The notes under the pieces: generated by a model
Told to the model about the DNA's origin: nothing
The model's input: the letters and a program-made list of their open reading frames with translations, nothing else
The model's database searches: none
NCBI GenBank assembly: GCA_964423575.1
Contig: CAYRFF010000002.1
Location: forward strand, 1-64,000
Length of the DNA: 64,000 nucleotides
Reading direction: 5' to 3'
From: CAYRFF01 sp964423575
GTDB taxonomy: Bacteria; Bacteroidota; Bacteroidia; Chitinophagales; Saprospiraceae
Position numbers and translations under genes: made by a program
Part shown: piece by piece, positions 10,267 to 19,713 of the stretch
How the letters are laid out: the number at the start of each line of letters is the position of its first letter
Position numbering within the stretch: position 1 is the first letter of the stretch

Positions 10267-10677
10267 ATGAGTTTAAAAAAGCGAAATAAGGTGAATGCAG
10301 AATTTAATATGTCGTCGCTGACGGATATTATTTTTCTGTTATTGATCTTTTTTATGTTGACCTCCTCTCTGGTAAAAGTTGATGTAGATTTGCCTGAGGC
10401 TGAAGCGAGGACCATTACTACTTCCTCGGCTACAGTTACGATTAACGAACAGGGTAATTATTCCCTGAATGGGAGAGAAATGTCGATTCAGGACTTGAGA
10501 AGTGAAATTCGAAGAATTGTAGCCGAAGAAAAGGAGAAGAATGAAAAGGATGTGCCTACAATTACTATTGCAGCTGAAAAGAATCAGCCATGGGATAAGG
10601 TTACAGAGGTAATGCGTATTGCAAACGAATTGAAGATTAAGGCCATCATTGCAACAAAACCAGGTAAAAAACAATAA
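10267..10677 (+). CDS. exbD: ExbD/TolR-type protein, first copy
   Basis: This 136-residue protein has one N-terminal membrane span (about 18-37) followed by a periplasmic domain. Asp20, in SLTDIIFLLLIFFML, is the essential proton-relay residue of ExbD/TolR. Bacteroidota often encode two ExbD paralogues side by side; the second starts 5 bases after this stop. The two share their first 35 residues almost exactly but diverge in the periplasmic part, so they may form a mixed dimer. Confidence 0.95.
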   Translation: MSLKKRNKVNAEFNMSSLTDIIFLLLIFFMLTSSLVKVDVDLPEAEARTITTSSATVTINEQGNYSLNGREMSIQDLRSEIRRIVAEEKEKNEKDVPTITIAAEKNQPWDKVTEVMRIANELKIKAIIATKPGKKQ

Positions 10678-10682
10678 GCGAT

Positions 10683-11081
10683 ATGGCAATAAATAAAAGA
10701 AGTAAGGTCAAGGCTGAGTTTAATATGGCGTCTTTAACAGATATTATCTTTCTGTTACTGATTTTCTTTATGTTGACATCTTCACTCGTTATTCCCAACG
10801 CACTGAATCTGCAACTACCGTCAAGCTCTAGTGCTTCCGCATCGAGTTCGCAGGTAAATACGATAAGTATAATGAATAATGGAACAATCCGTTATAATAG
10901 TAATACGGTGAATATTGAAAGTTTGAACAATCAGTTACGGCAACTTGCCAAGTCTCAGGGGGAGAATGCAAGTGTTAAGATAGCACCCGATAAAAGAACG
11001 CCGACACATTTTGTGATACAAGTAATGGAAGCAGCCCGTGTAAATGGGATTAATACGATATTGGACACGCCTGATAGGTAG
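10683..11081 (+). CDS. exbD: ExbD/TolR-type protein, second copy
   Basis: This 132-residue paralogue of the preceding gene has the same membrane span and conserved Asp20. The periplasmic part differs: it has a Ser/Ala-rich stretch at about residues 43-54 and a C-terminal domain starting near NTISIM. It lies in the operon between exbD and tonB. Confidence 0.95.
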   Translation: MAINKRSKVKAEFNMASLTDIIFLLLIFFMLTSSLVIPNALNLQLPSSSSASASSSQVNTISIMNNGTIRYNSNTVNIESLNNQLRQLAKSQGENASVKIAPDKRTPTHFVIQVMEAARVNGINTILDTPDR

Positions 11082-11122
11082 AATAAGAGAAGGAATATTG
11101 CAGTATCAATAAATATAAAGTC

Positions 11123-11980
11123 ATGAGACAGGATGAAGTAAAAACAATGGAGGCAAACCAAAGGAAGGGAGCAATCATGAGTGTAATCATTCATATTCTG
11201 TTTATTGCTCTTCTCTTGTTTCCGCTATTTTCCTATCAAGATCCGCCACCTGAACTTGAAGGAATACTGGTATCTTTCGGAGAAGTAGATACAGGTCAGG
11301 GGGATGATAGGCCCACAACTCAAAACGAAGAATATGTTGAACAGTCTGCACCAGCAGCACAAAAGGAAGTTGAAAGTGAGGTGGTTCCTGATAAAGTTGA
11401 GGATAAAATAGTGAAGGAAGTTGCCAAGGAAGAAAAGAAACTGACAACAGAGGATCCTCAAGCCATAGCTTTGCGAAAGCAAAAAGAAAAAGAAGCACAG
11501 GAAGCTGCTAAGAAAAGAGCTGAAGCAGAAGCTGCCAGGAAAAAAGCCGCTGAAGAGGAGGCTAGGAAACAGGCTGAAGCAGAAGCTGCCAAAAAGCAAT
11601 TTGGCGACATCTTTGGTAAAGGGAAAGGCAATACGGGAAAGGACGGTAATCAAGGAACCCCAGATGGCGATCCTGACTCAAAAATTCTACAAGGGATCAG
11701 TACAGGGTCAGGAGTCGTAGGCGGAGGACTAGGAACCAGAGGAGTAAGAAGTGAGCCAAAAATTACTGATCGTTCACAGAAAAGCGGTAAAGTAGTCGTA
11801 AATGTCTGTGTAGACTCAGCCGGAAAAGTGATTTCTGCCGAATACACCCAGAGAGGTTCTACTACAACTGATAGAGAATTACGGGATATTGCTGTAAAGA
11901 ATGCTAAACTCTTTCAGTTTACTGAAAGTAATATCGATAAACAATGCGGTACGATTACTATCAACTTCCAGTTGGAATAA
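11123..11980 (+). CDS. tonB: TonB/TolA-like energy transducer
   Basis: This 285-residue protein has one N-terminal membrane span (about 18-38) and an acidic linker. A Lys/Ala/Glu-rich helical stretch follows at about 115-160 (repeated AEAARKKA-type heptads, more like TolA than classical Pro-rich TonB), then a Gly-rich linker. The C-terminal TonB fold starts near GKVVVNVCVDSAGKVISAEY. It would couple the ExbBD motor to outer-membrane receptors. Met9 (base 11147) is an alternative start. Two cysteines in the C-terminal domain (VCVDS, KQCGT) could form a disulfide. folC follows by 34 bases. Confidence 0.9.
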   Translation: MRQDEVKTMEANQRKGAIMSVIIHILFIALLLFPLFSYQDPPPELEGILVSFGEVDTGQGDDRPTTQNEEYVEQSAPAAQKEVESEVVPDKVEDKIVKEVAKEEKKLTTEDPQAIALRKQKEKEAQEAAKKRAEAEAARKKAAEEEARKQAEAEAAKKQFGDIFGKGKGNTGKDGNQGTPDGDPDSKILQGISTGSGVVGGGLGTRGVRSEPKITDRSQKSGKVVVNVCVDSAGKVISAEYTQRGSTTTDRELRDIAVKNAKLFQFTESNIDKQCGTITINFQLE

Positions 11981-12014
11981 GTGTCCTGCTTAATATTTCC
12001 ACAATATAGCTTCT

Positions 12015-13328
12015 ATGGAAAATTATCAGCAGACGCTGGACAAATTATTTGCTATGCTTCCCATGTTCCAAAGGGAAGGTTCCTCAGCCTATAAAGCTGA
12101 TCTTAGTAACATTACTGCCTTGCTGCAAGCAATGGGAAATCCACATGAACACTTCAAGTCGATACATATCGCCGGAACCAATGGAAAAGGCTCAACGGCA
12201 CATTTTATTTCCTCCTTATTGCAGGAAAACGGCCTGAAAGTCGGTCTGCACACCTCACCGCACTACCTGGATTTCCGCGAAAGAATCAAGATTAACGGGC
12301 ACTTGATTGAAAAGGACGTTGTAGTGGAGATATTTGAAGAGAATTCAGTGCTTATTGAACGTCTTCGGCCATCATTTTTTGAATTTACTGTAGCGATGGC
12401 CTTTGAGGTGTTCAGGAGAGAAAAGGTTGACGTCGCCGTTATAGAAACAGGCCTGGGTGGCCGCCTTGATTCTACTAATATTATCAAGCCACTCATCAGT
12501 ATTATTACCAATATCGGTCACGATCATCAGAATATTCTCGGTAATACTCCTGAGGCAATAGCCGCTGAAAAAGCCGGAATTATTAAAGAAAATACGCCGG
12601 TCGTCATCGGTGAAAAGCAGAAGAAACCGCTGACTGTCTTTAAGAAAATTGCGGCTGTCCACAATGCGTCCCTATACCTCGCAGAAGAACTTATACCCAT
12701 TCTTGATTTCCAGGACAGAATGGATGGAATGAGCCTGGATATCCGATTTTCAGAATATAATTGCCATATAGAAACTCCATTTGCCGGTGCTTATCAACAC
12801 TATAACATAAGGACTGCACTCGCTGCCTATAAAGTCCTTGCTGAAAGGGGAGAATTGGCTGAGCTTTCAACGGATTGTGCAACGATTAGTGCAGCTTTCG
12901 CAAATGTCCGTCAGAATACTTCTTTCATGGGCCGTTGGCAGGTACTTCACAAGCAACCACTCGTTATCGTTGACAGTGCGCATAATCGCGAAGGCTTGAC
13001 ACAATCATTGCGTCAGATTCTCGATTATGAGCGGGAAGTTCTACATATCGTCCTTGGTTTTGTCAGCGATAAGGAATGGCCTCTTTTACTCAAGCAATTG
13101 CCCAAAGGCGCCGAGTATTATTGCGTGAGTCCGAATGTGCCACGTGGCCTGAATGTAGAGGAACTCCAGAGACGTATGGTTCTCGAAGGCTTTAAGGCTC
13201 GGAAATTTGATACGGTGCGTTCAGGTATTTCACAAGCTTTCGCAAATGCTTCTTCTTACGATTTGATTTATGTAGTGGGAAGCACATTTGTAGCAGCAGA
13301 AGCGCTGGAATGGCGTGCTGAGGACTGA
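12015..13328 (+). CDS. folC: Folylpolyglutamate / dihydrofolate synthase
   Basis: This 437-residue Mur-ligase-family enzyme joins glutamate to dihydropteroate or to folates. The ATP-binding loop GTNGKGSTAHF is at residues 54-64. The family motif GLGGRLDSTN is present near residue 145, and the C-terminal domain carries VDSAHN. It is the last gene of the exbB-exbD-exbD-tonB unit, a neighbourhood I know from other Bacteroidota, though no functional link to TonB is known. The DNA word AGCTTNCGCAAATG occurs twice in this gene. Confidence 0.95.
   Translation: MENYQQTLDKLFAMLPMFQREGSSAYKADLSNITALLQAMGNPHEHFKSIHIAGTNGKGSTAHFISSLLQENGLKVGLHTSPHYLDFRERIKINGHLIEKDVVVEIFEENSVLIERLRPSFFEFTVAMAFEVFRREKVDVAVIETGLGGRLDSTNIIKPLISIITNIGHDHQNILGNTPEAIAAEKAGIIKENTPVVIGEKQKKPLTVFKKIAAVHNASLYLAEELIPILDFQDRMDGMSLDIRFSEYNCHIETPFAGAYQHYNIRTALAAYKVLAERGELAELSTDCATISAAFANVRQNTSFMGRWQVLHKQPLVIVDSAHNREGLTQSLRQILDYEREVLHIVLGFVSDKEWPLLLKQLPKGAEYYCVSPNVPRGLNVEELQRRMVLEGFKARKFDTVRSGISQAFANASSYDLIYVVGSTFVAAEALEWRAED
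12893..12906 (+). repeat. 14-base word AGCTTTCGCAAATG, copy 1
   Basis: Lies inside folC on its coding strand. Confidence 0.7.
13235..13248 (+). repeat. 14-base word AGCTTTCGCAAATG, copy 2
   Basis: Second copy inside folC, in the same codon phase as the first (encoding AFAN). Confidence 0.7.
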
Positions 13329-13392
13329 ATACCGGTCCTCCCACAACGCCTTATAGAATTCACTCAGGAACAGAGGCAGTCAGGACTACCTA

Positions 13393-14763
13393 CTAATTCA
13401 TTGCTTCAAGTACCATTATATAATTCTTTACAGCATGCTTCAAGTCATAATCCTGACCGTATATTTTTCTGAATAATCTTACTGAGGTGAAATCCTGGTG
13501 CAGACTTTCTTTTGCAAGAGAAATTAATTCCGGGATGATTTTTCTACGTTCTGCCATTGCCTTAAGAATGTCATGGCAAAATAATGCCCGTCTCATCAAC
13601 TTTTTCATTATCTGATCCATCAGCTCGAAATTGTCATAATTCTCGACGATGGTTTCTGCAAAGCCTTTGAATAGAGTTAAATTGAAGGTAGGGTCATCAT
13701 ATTTATATCGGAGGATTAAATCTGCTGCATAGAATCTGGTCTGCGCTTCCATTTCCGAGAAATGTTCTAATACATTTAAAAACAAAACATCCCGGTGCTC
13801 TTCATCATAAATGTATTCATATTCATCATATCTGACGACACCAGTCAGTGTGATTAAACGCAAATAGTTTTTTACTTCCTCATAATCAGTGAAATCGGGA
13901 TCCTGAGGAGAGCGAAGCAAGAAAAAACTCTGCTCTACAGGTTTCAGTGTGCTTAAATCGATACCACAGAAATCGAGATTGTCAGTATGCTCATCCTTAT
14001 TATGATATACAAATATTCCCATGGGATCATAAGATAACTCCATTTGTAGGGATAAGTCAATATTATTACTGTTTATGCTTAATATGTCTACCTGTACGTC
14101 GATATGATCTTCTTCATTTTGCGGTGGCTTGGCTAGTGCGAAAAATCTGTTATCGAGTGATGAAGCATGTGTATAATAAAATTGCTGATTATCGACTATA
14201 GGTGGAATTAATTCCTGAAAACCAAGAATCTCAGGAGTCTCACTTAACCAGTTTTTTACACTGATGATTCCGCATTGTCGGTTTAAATGATTGCCGCCGT
14301 TAAAAAAATGGACTGTATCGGATTCAATATTGACACCGATTATCTGAAAGTTTTTTTCTGCTATATTCAGCTCATCTTTGATTTTTTTATAAAGCTCCGC
14401 GACGGAAAATCGTTCCTGAAATTCCGCGCGTTGAATCTCCTGATTCTCTTGCAAAACGAGTACTTCGCATTTGTTACCGCTGACGCCGGAATCAAAAACA
14501 TAGATGTTGCGATTAAAGAAACAGCAGGCACTGTAGTCAACATAGTTCTCCTGACTGTATATTTCCTGCAGTTCTCCTGATGGCAAAAGACTGCGTTTTT
14601 CCGGTCCAGACCATCGGTCGTCTATGTACATGATTTCGGAATTCTTAAAAAACAGGTGGAAAAAATATTTATTGGTCTTGAAAAAGCTAGTACAATTCGC
14701 CAGATCTTTATGTAGGTGGGCGATGCTGAGTGGGCCGTATTCGTATATCTCGTATTTCTTCAA
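13393..14763 (-). CDS. Unknown cytoplasmic protein, 456 residues
   Basis: No family was recognised. There is no signal peptide or membrane span. The first 300 residues are rich in short beta-type segments with aromatic residues, which could be a beta-propeller. The last 140 residues look alpha-helical (from about FLNVLEHFSEMEAQTRFYA onward). It stands alone between folC (convergent) and the lipoprotein at 15059, so context gives no role. Confidence 0.7.
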   Translation of the reverse strand: MKKYEIYEYGPLSIAHLHKDLANCTSFFKTNKYFFHLFFKNSEIMYIDDRWSGPEKRSLLPSGELQEIYSQENYVDYSACCFFNRNIYVFDSGVSGNKCEVLVLQENQEIQRAEFQERFSVAELYKKIKDELNIAEKNFQIIGVNIESDTVHFFNGGNHLNRQCGIISVKNWLSETPEILGFQELIPPIVDNQQFYYTHASSLDNRFFALAKPPQNEEDHIDVQVDILSINSNNIDLSLQMELSYDPMGIFVYHNKDEHTDNLDFCGIDLSTLKPVEQSFFLLRSPQDPDFTDYEEVKNYLRLITLTGVVRYDEYEYIYDEEHRDVLFLNVLEHFSEMEAQTRFYAADLILRYKYDDPTFNLTLFKGFAETIVENYDNFELMDQIMKKLMRRALFCHDILKAMAERRKIIPELISLAKESLHQDFTSVRLFRKIYGQDYDLKHAVKNYIMVLEAMN

Positions 14764-15058
14764 GCTATGTTGTTTACGATTGCAATGTACAGCAATCGAT
14801 TTATAAATATATAGTAATGAGAAAAGAAAAAAAGAGTTTAGAATGCTATGGGGAAAAACAATCTTCAGGAAGAAAATCCTATGGGTTAAAGGATTGTAGG
14901 TGTTGAAGTGAAGGTACTTGCTAAGAAAGATTCCGGTTTGCTAAAGCAACAAATAGGCTGATGTTATTATCGAGGTTTCTCTGCTGGTTTGGCAAACCGG
15001 AATTTATATGTTTTTCGGGCGATTATTCCTGAAATTCAGTTTTTACTGAAGCTGGTAA

Positions 15059-15493
15059 TTATAAATTACCGTCGAAGGCTTTTTCGCCGTTTACATAGAG
15101 AACCGTGGCTTCTGCGTCATATCTGTAAGTGCCGTTCTGATAAATCCCATCTTCACCCCTGTCTAAAATTGCAGTCGATTCTGTTTCGGGTGAAAAGATT
15201 TCAACTTTTGATTGATCGTCGTTGAAAAGAGCAAATGTACTGAATACAGTTTCTCCTTCAGCAGTAACAACAGGGTTTAAACGCTGTGCTACGTCAAATA
15301 CTTTAATACAAGCCTCCTGTAATACACTCCAGGTTTCACCTGCAGACGGGATACAGCCATTAGCATCTCTGTCGTTACCTGCTTTTTCTCCAGTTACAGG
15401 TTCTTCAGCCATATTGTTATTCTCATTGGTTTCCATATTACCACAAGCTACTAATGCAAATAGCCCAATAGATAAAATAATAAGTTTTTTTAT
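15059..15493 (-). CDS. Small lipoprotein, apparent ATA start
   Basis: The first in-frame ATG is at 15436 and would give 125 residues. The frame upstream encodes a textbook lipoprotein signal, KKLIILSIGLFALVACGN, with lipobox LVAC just before that ATG. There is no ATG, GTG or TTG between the lipobox and the upstream stop at 15517. The codon before the lysines is ATA (15493-15491), so translation probably starts there (144 residues), or the start codon has mutated. The mature part is hydrophilic with a NGCIPSAGETW segment and a beta-rich C-terminal half. The family is unknown. Confidence 0.6.
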   Translation of the reverse strand: MKKLIILSIGLFALVACGNMETNENNNMAEEPVTGEKAGNDRDANGCIPSAGETWSVLQEACIKVFDVAQRLNPVVTAEGETVFSTFALFNDDQSKVEIFSPETESTAILDRGEDGIYQNGTYRYDAEATVLYVNGEKAFDGNL

Positions 15494-15752
15494 CGTTATC
15501 GTTTTGAAAAATTGTTAATAGATTCGAGTTTAAATTCCTTGTGTGTTGGCACAAGGATGCAAGGATATGGAAATTTAATGAATTGCGGATTATAAAATTT
15601 CTGAATCTGTCGAAGGGTTATAAAAAGAAGGTTAGTAATTATTGAGAAAGATCTTATTAATTGATGTAGGCGAAGAGTTACTGAAAGGATAATAATACTG
15701 AATAAGTTCTCAACTGAAGAGCTGAATGACATTTGACGAAAGTCTGAAAATC
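15494..15752. other. Intergenic region, nothing recognised
   Basis: AT-rich stretch between the YihY operon end and the lipoprotein start. The 78-codon minus-strand frame here has no protein-like features. Confidence 0.4.
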
Positions 15753-16730
15753 CTACTCAAATGCTTCTTGCTTTTCCTTCCAGCTCTCCAATGTAATATC
15801 ATGATCCCTGTTTAAGGCTATACTCGCGTTGATTTCATAACCGACGAGAACCACGAGACAATTGAGCTGAATCCAGACCATGATTGCGATAATCGCCCCG
15901 ATAGAGCCGTAAATCTTATTGTATGTGCCGAAGTTATTGACGAAATATGAGAAGCCCCAGGAGGTAATCAAACAAAAAATTGTAGCGATAATCGCACCTG
16001 GTGAGAATAGACGGAATTTGCGTTTCATTGCCGGACCAAACTTATAAATGATTCCCATTGCAGTGAGAAAGGATAGTAATACAACTAACCATTTAACTGC
16101 TGCAAGTGCGTATGAAAGTATTTTGGTATAACCGATAACAATCATCAGCATGCGGATGAAGAAGTCTCCAGCCATAATAAGTCCTATTGCGATAATAAGT
16201 AGGAGTCCGATGATTGCAGTAAGGCCTATGGATAATATCTTTTCTCTTATCCAGGATCTATTCTTGTATGTGACTTCATAGTCTTTATCGAAACCCCTAA
16301 TTAGTGTCATCATCGCGTTACTGGCAAAATACATTGCAAGTATAAATCCTATGGACAGAAGACCGCTCCTTGGTATTTCAATAATTGATTCCACTGTATC
16401 GAAGAGAAATGACTCTGCATTAGCCGGCATTATATCTTCTATCGAACGCTCAATGTATGCGAGTACATCAGCTTCCGGGAATAGTGAGACAATAGAAAAT
16501 ATAACGATGATAAAGGGAAATAGAGAGATAAAAACAGAATAAGCAACACCAAGAGAGCGCGTGTATACATCTTTTTCAATAGCCTCACCCCAGGCTACCT
16601 TTATGGTATCATATAGTGAAACGCGAAAGAAGCCAGGGAGTGTCCTGGTTTTCAACCAGTAGGCTGTTTTTTCAATGCTCTTTAAACTTTTAAGGCGATT
16701 GATTATATTTTTGTCTTCCTTCTCAGTCAT
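15753..16730 (-). CDS. YihY/BrkB-family inner-membrane protein
   Basis: This 325-residue protein has about six membrane spans after a cytoplasmic N terminus. The GVAYSVFISLFPFIIVIFS stretch (residues 63-81) and a WGFSYFVNNFGTYNKIYGS region near 260-280 are typical of the YihY/BrkB (formerly RNase BN) family, whose function remains unclear. The start codon overlaps the thioesterase gene by 8 bases, so the two are translated from one mRNA with the arginine deiminase gene upstream. Confidence 0.88.
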   Translation of the reverse strand: MTEKEDKNIINRLKSLKSIEKTAYWLKTRTLPGFFRVSLYDTIKVAWGEAIEKDVYTRSLGVAYSVFISLFPFIIVIFSIVSLFPEADVLAYIERSIEDIMPANAESFLFDTVESIIEIPRSGLLSIGFILAMYFASNAMMTLIRGFDKDYEVTYKNRSWIREKILSIGLTAIIGLLLIIAIGLIMAGDFFIRMLMIVIGYTKILSYALAAVKWLVVLLSFLTAMGIIYKFGPAMKRKFRLFSPGAIIATIFCLITSWGFSYFVNNFGTYNKIYGSIGAIIAIMVWIQLNCLVVLVGYEINASIALNRDHDITLESWKEKQEAFE

Positions 16731-17136
16731 TAAAATAAGGCTTCAGCAAGTCCTTGAAAAACGCTGGAGCGTCAATACGCTTATTATCTTCCATTGATAC
16801 AAATGCCAAAACAACTGAACCGGCATTGATTAATTCGTTTTTCTCGTTATACAGCTCGCCCTCAAACTTTATAGAGCGCTCGGGCATAGTCCTTATACGG
16901 GTATGAATCTCAATCAAGTCATCGTAATAAGCCGGTCGCAGATATCGGGTCGTATAGGACATTACAGGCATCATTACTTTATAATCGTCTTCCAGTTCTC
17001 GATATGTCATACCAAGCGCCCGCATTGCTTCGACTCTGCCTATTTCAAAGTACATGGCATAGTTTCCATAGTAAAGATAACCCATTTTATCAGTTTCACT
17101 ATAACGGACTCTCTTTGTCGTCTTGTGAAGATACAT
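16723..17136 (-). CDS. YbgC-like acyl-CoA thioesterase
   Basis: This 137-residue hotdog-fold protein carries RYSETDKMGYLYYGNYAMYF near the N terminus. The Asp of SETDKMG is the catalytic residue of the 4-hydroxybenzoyl-CoA thioesterase/YbgC group. It would hydrolyse short- or medium-chain acyl-CoA in the cytoplasm. It starts 6 bases after the arcA stop and ends inside the YihY gene. Confidence 0.88.
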   Translation of the reverse strand: MYLHKTTKRVRYSETDKMGYLYYGNYAMYFEIGRVEAMRALGMTYRELEDDYKVMMPVMSYTTRYLRPAYYDDLIEIHTRIRTMPERSIKFEGELYNEKNELINAGSVVLAFVSMEDNKRIDAPAFFKDLLKPYFND

Positions 17137-17142
17137 AAAGTT

Positions 17143-18411
17143 TTACATTTTATCTCTGATGACCGGGCAAGTCATGCAATGAGAACCTCCTCTTGCGCGG
17201 GATAATTCGTATGAAGGGATAGTGATGATTGTATTTTCTATATCCTCCGCTTTTCTTTTTCCTTCTTTGAAATCCCTTAATAAATCTTCAGCTTTTACAA
17301 TGTCGTATCCCATTTTCTCCAGCCCTTCATGCGTTTTGACGTTTCTGTCATAAGAAATCGCAACGCCCGGCTTTAAAGCTACCATATTGCAGCTGTCTGT
17401 CCATTGTTCTCTTTCCTGATATGGCGAAACTCCTTGCCCTGAAAGGATGAACCGAGAATCCGGATTGATTTCTGACTTAAAGAAATCAGCTACGCTTTCG
17501 TACTCTTTTACTTTTCCATCCTTTGAGTACACTTCAACTTTTGATGCAAAACCCTTAACTACGATTGGATCAAATGCAAGTACATCCTTATCACTGATTC
17601 TGGTGAATAAAGTGTCAATGTGCATGCAATATCTTTCGTGCGGTATTTCAACACGCACCACATGTTCTAAGACATTGCGCTTGAATAGTTCATCTTTTAC
17701 AACCATAAATGCATGCTTGGAAGACCTTTCGCTCGTACCTATAAGCAGATAATCTTCCTTGAGCATCATCACATCTCCACCTTCGAGTGAAACTATTTCA
17801 CCACGCTTACTGGGAGGAAATTTATCTACGTGATTGAGATTTATTAAACGACCTCCCTTAACCACTTCCTGGAAAATAGGATGGTAGTACATGATGAAAC
17901 GCGTGAGTAAGTTTTCCCTCTGTCTAGCTTCTTTAAAGGCTTTGGTAACAATGATGTGGTCTTTTACTGTTACGGCTATATCCCTTGTGAATATAAAGTT
18001 GGGGATAGCGTTGAACATTACGATATCCTTTTCTTTAAGATAACCGGTGATGAGGACATCTCTCAATGTCTTGGCATCCAGTTCCTTCATCATATCAAAA
18101 TAGGTTTGAGGTAATTCCTCAAAGGCTACAATCAATTGCAGAAATTCGGAAAGTTCTTCCTCACTGACGGTTTCTATAGCTTGCTCCAGTAAATCTTCGA
18201 CCTCCAAAATGTTTTCCTGGCCGATAAAGGCAGCTATGACATCAGTAAAGATTTTATGTTCTGCCACCATATCGGGATGGTGCACTATATCATCAAAAAG
18301 CAATTGTTCCGCCTCTCGTGGTGAAACTCTGGAAATTCCTTTATCCGGTTTATGAACGATTACTTTCCGTAAACTTCCTATCTCGGAATTGACATAAATA
18401 TTTTCTTTCAT
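17143..18411 (-). CDS. arcA: Arginine deiminase
   Basis: At 422 residues this is full length for arginine deiminase, which converts arginine to citrulline and ammonia. Visible motifs are FTRDIAV, EGGDVMML, the HIDTLF segment with its catalytic His, and the C-terminal GGSHCMTCPV with the nucleophilic Cys at residue 412. No ornithine carbamoyltransferase or carbamate kinase lies nearby, so a complete arginine-fermentation operon is not present here. It is the first gene of a three-gene unit with the thioesterase and YihY. Confidence 0.92.
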   Translation of the reverse strand: MKENIYVNSEIGSLRKVIVHKPDKGISRVSPREAEQLLFDDIVHHPDMVAEHKIFTDVIAAFIGQENILEVEDLLEQAIETVSEEELSEFLQLIVAFEELPQTYFDMMKELDAKTLRDVLITGYLKEKDIVMFNAIPNFIFTRDIAVTVKDHIIVTKAFKEARQRENLLTRFIMYYHPIFQEVVKGGRLINLNHVDKFPPSKRGEIVSLEGGDVMMLKEDYLLIGTSERSSKHAFMVVKDELFKRNVLEHVVRVEIPHERYCMHIDTLFTRISDKDVLAFDPIVVKGFASKVEVYSKDGKVKEYESVADFFKSEINPDSRFILSGQGVSPYQEREQWTDSCNMVALKPGVAISYDRNVKTHEGLEKMGYDIVKAEDLLRDFKEGKRKAEDIENTIITIPSYELSRARGGSHCMTCPVIRDKM

Positions 18412-18556
18412 ATATTTATTTTAATTTGGCTCTCGATTCTATGTGTTAAAACTAGTATTCATCGAAGAAAAATAGATTTTTGTAATATTTAATAGAACTT
18501 ATTCCAATAAGTTTAATTAATTAGCTTAATGAAATCATGCTAGTGATTTACTAATT

Positions 18557-19585
18557 ATGGCGAAAGATAAGAAAAAATCGTTTTGGAGCAAACCTGAAGC
18601 AGTCGCAGGTGCCGCAATATTGAGCATAATTGCTCTTATTGTTGGATTTTTTCTTTCCTGGTTAATTCCGGCTGCTATTTCAGGTAGCTTGGCTGCAATG
18701 ACAACGCTAATTGTTATACTTGGAATCCTCGCCGTAATTTTTCTCGATAAGCGACTGCGTACCGTAACTTCCATTAGCTTTCAGCAATTAAGCCGAAGAA
18801 TAACATCTTGGTTCAGAGATATAGATCCTATGAAAATATTGCAGAAGCGCATCAAGGAAATGGAAGAAAATCTTAGTCAAGTAAGGCGCCAATTAAATAT
18901 ACTGCGCAGACAGAGCCACAACTTGATGGAACAGATCCTCAATAATGAAAAGCAGATTGAGGAACATCTGGCTAACGCCTCCAAAGCAAAAAATGTGCAG
19001 GATGAACCCGCTGTGATCATCAATGCCAATCGCGCTGCTAGACTCCGCAACTCCAATGAAAATCTCAGTGGTTTACTGCAACAGATTGAAAACCTGAAAA
19101 AAGTACTCACACGTATGAAAAACACTTCGGAGATAATGCTTTCCGATGTGCGGGATCAGGTGGAAATAAAGGCAAAAGAAAGAGAAGCTTTGCTCGCGGG
19201 TAATACGGCGATGAAATCTGCTATGGAGATTCTGTCCGGAGGACAAAGTCGACTCGGAGAGTTTGATTCGGCTATGGAAGCAGTAGCGGATGATATCAGT
19301 AAGAAAGTAGGGGAGATGGAGGAGTTTATGAATCTGTCCAGATCCTTTATGAACAATATCGATCTAAAGCAAGGCATTTTTGATGCCAAAGGCATGGATA
19401 TGCTGGAGAAATTTGAGAAAGAGAAAATTCAGTACGGGAAATGGTCTGCGGATAGTGAGAGGTCTGAAGGACTGCATCTGGAAGACGGGAGTCAGCGTAG
19501 TGAATTGGATCTCTCTGAAGAACTTCCTGAGAAGAGAGAGTTAGGAAATGCTTATGATGATTTGTTTAAAGAAGAAAATAAGTAA
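18557..19585 (+). CDS. Membrane protein with long coiled coil
   Basis: This 342-residue protein has two adjacent membrane spans (about residues 15-37 and 40-62). A long charged coiled coil follows from about 88 to 220 and an acidic tail closes the protein. The region near GQSRLGEFDSAMEAVADDI is reminiscent of PspA-type coiled-coil proteins, but the match is loose and I do not assign it. A 40-residue membrane protein begins 5 bases after its stop, suggesting a two-component membrane assembly. Confidence 0.75.
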   Translation: MAKDKKKSFWSKPEAVAGAAILSIIALIVGFFLSWLIPAAISGSLAAMTTLIVILGILAVIFLDKRLRTVTSISFQQLSRRITSWFRDIDPMKILQKRIKEMEENLSQVRRQLNILRRQSHNLMEQILNNEKQIEEHLANASKAKNVQDEPAVIINANRAARLRNSNENLSGLLQQIENLKKVLTRMKNTSEIMLSDVRDQVEIKAKEREALLAGNTAMKSAMEILSGGQSRLGEFDSAMEAVADDISKKVGEMEEFMNLSRSFMNNIDLKQGIFDAKGMDMLEKFEKEKIQYGKWSADSERSEGLHLEDGSQRSELDLSEELPEKRELGNAYDDLFKEENK

Positions 19586-19590
19586 TAGAT

Positions 19591-19713
19591 ATGGCAAAGC
19601 GCCTCAGTAATTCCGGTCGTATCTTATTAATCGCTCTGATGATTATCGTTTTTCTCTTGTTGGTTTACTTCAATTATTTCAATGAAGAAATATCTGCAAA
19701 AGGCCACTTTTAA
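19591..19713 (+). CDS. 40-residue single-span membrane protein
   Basis: An ATG five bases after the preceding stop opens a 40-codon frame beginning MAKRLSNSGRILLIALMII. It has a basic N terminus, one strong membrane span (about residues 10-28) and a short hydrophilic tail ending KGHF. The tight spacing, clean topology and identical opening residues (MAK) to the upstream protein support a real gene. The stop codon abuts the end of the convergent GH3 gene. Confidence 0.65.
   Translation: MAKRLSNSGRILLIALMIIVFLLLVYFNYFNEEISAKGHF

Noticed and set aside
17143..18411. Peptidylarginine or dimethylarginine hydrolase instead of arginine deiminase
   Set aside because: The length and the C-terminal GGSHCMTCPV match ArcA; the related hydrolases are shorter and lack this ending.
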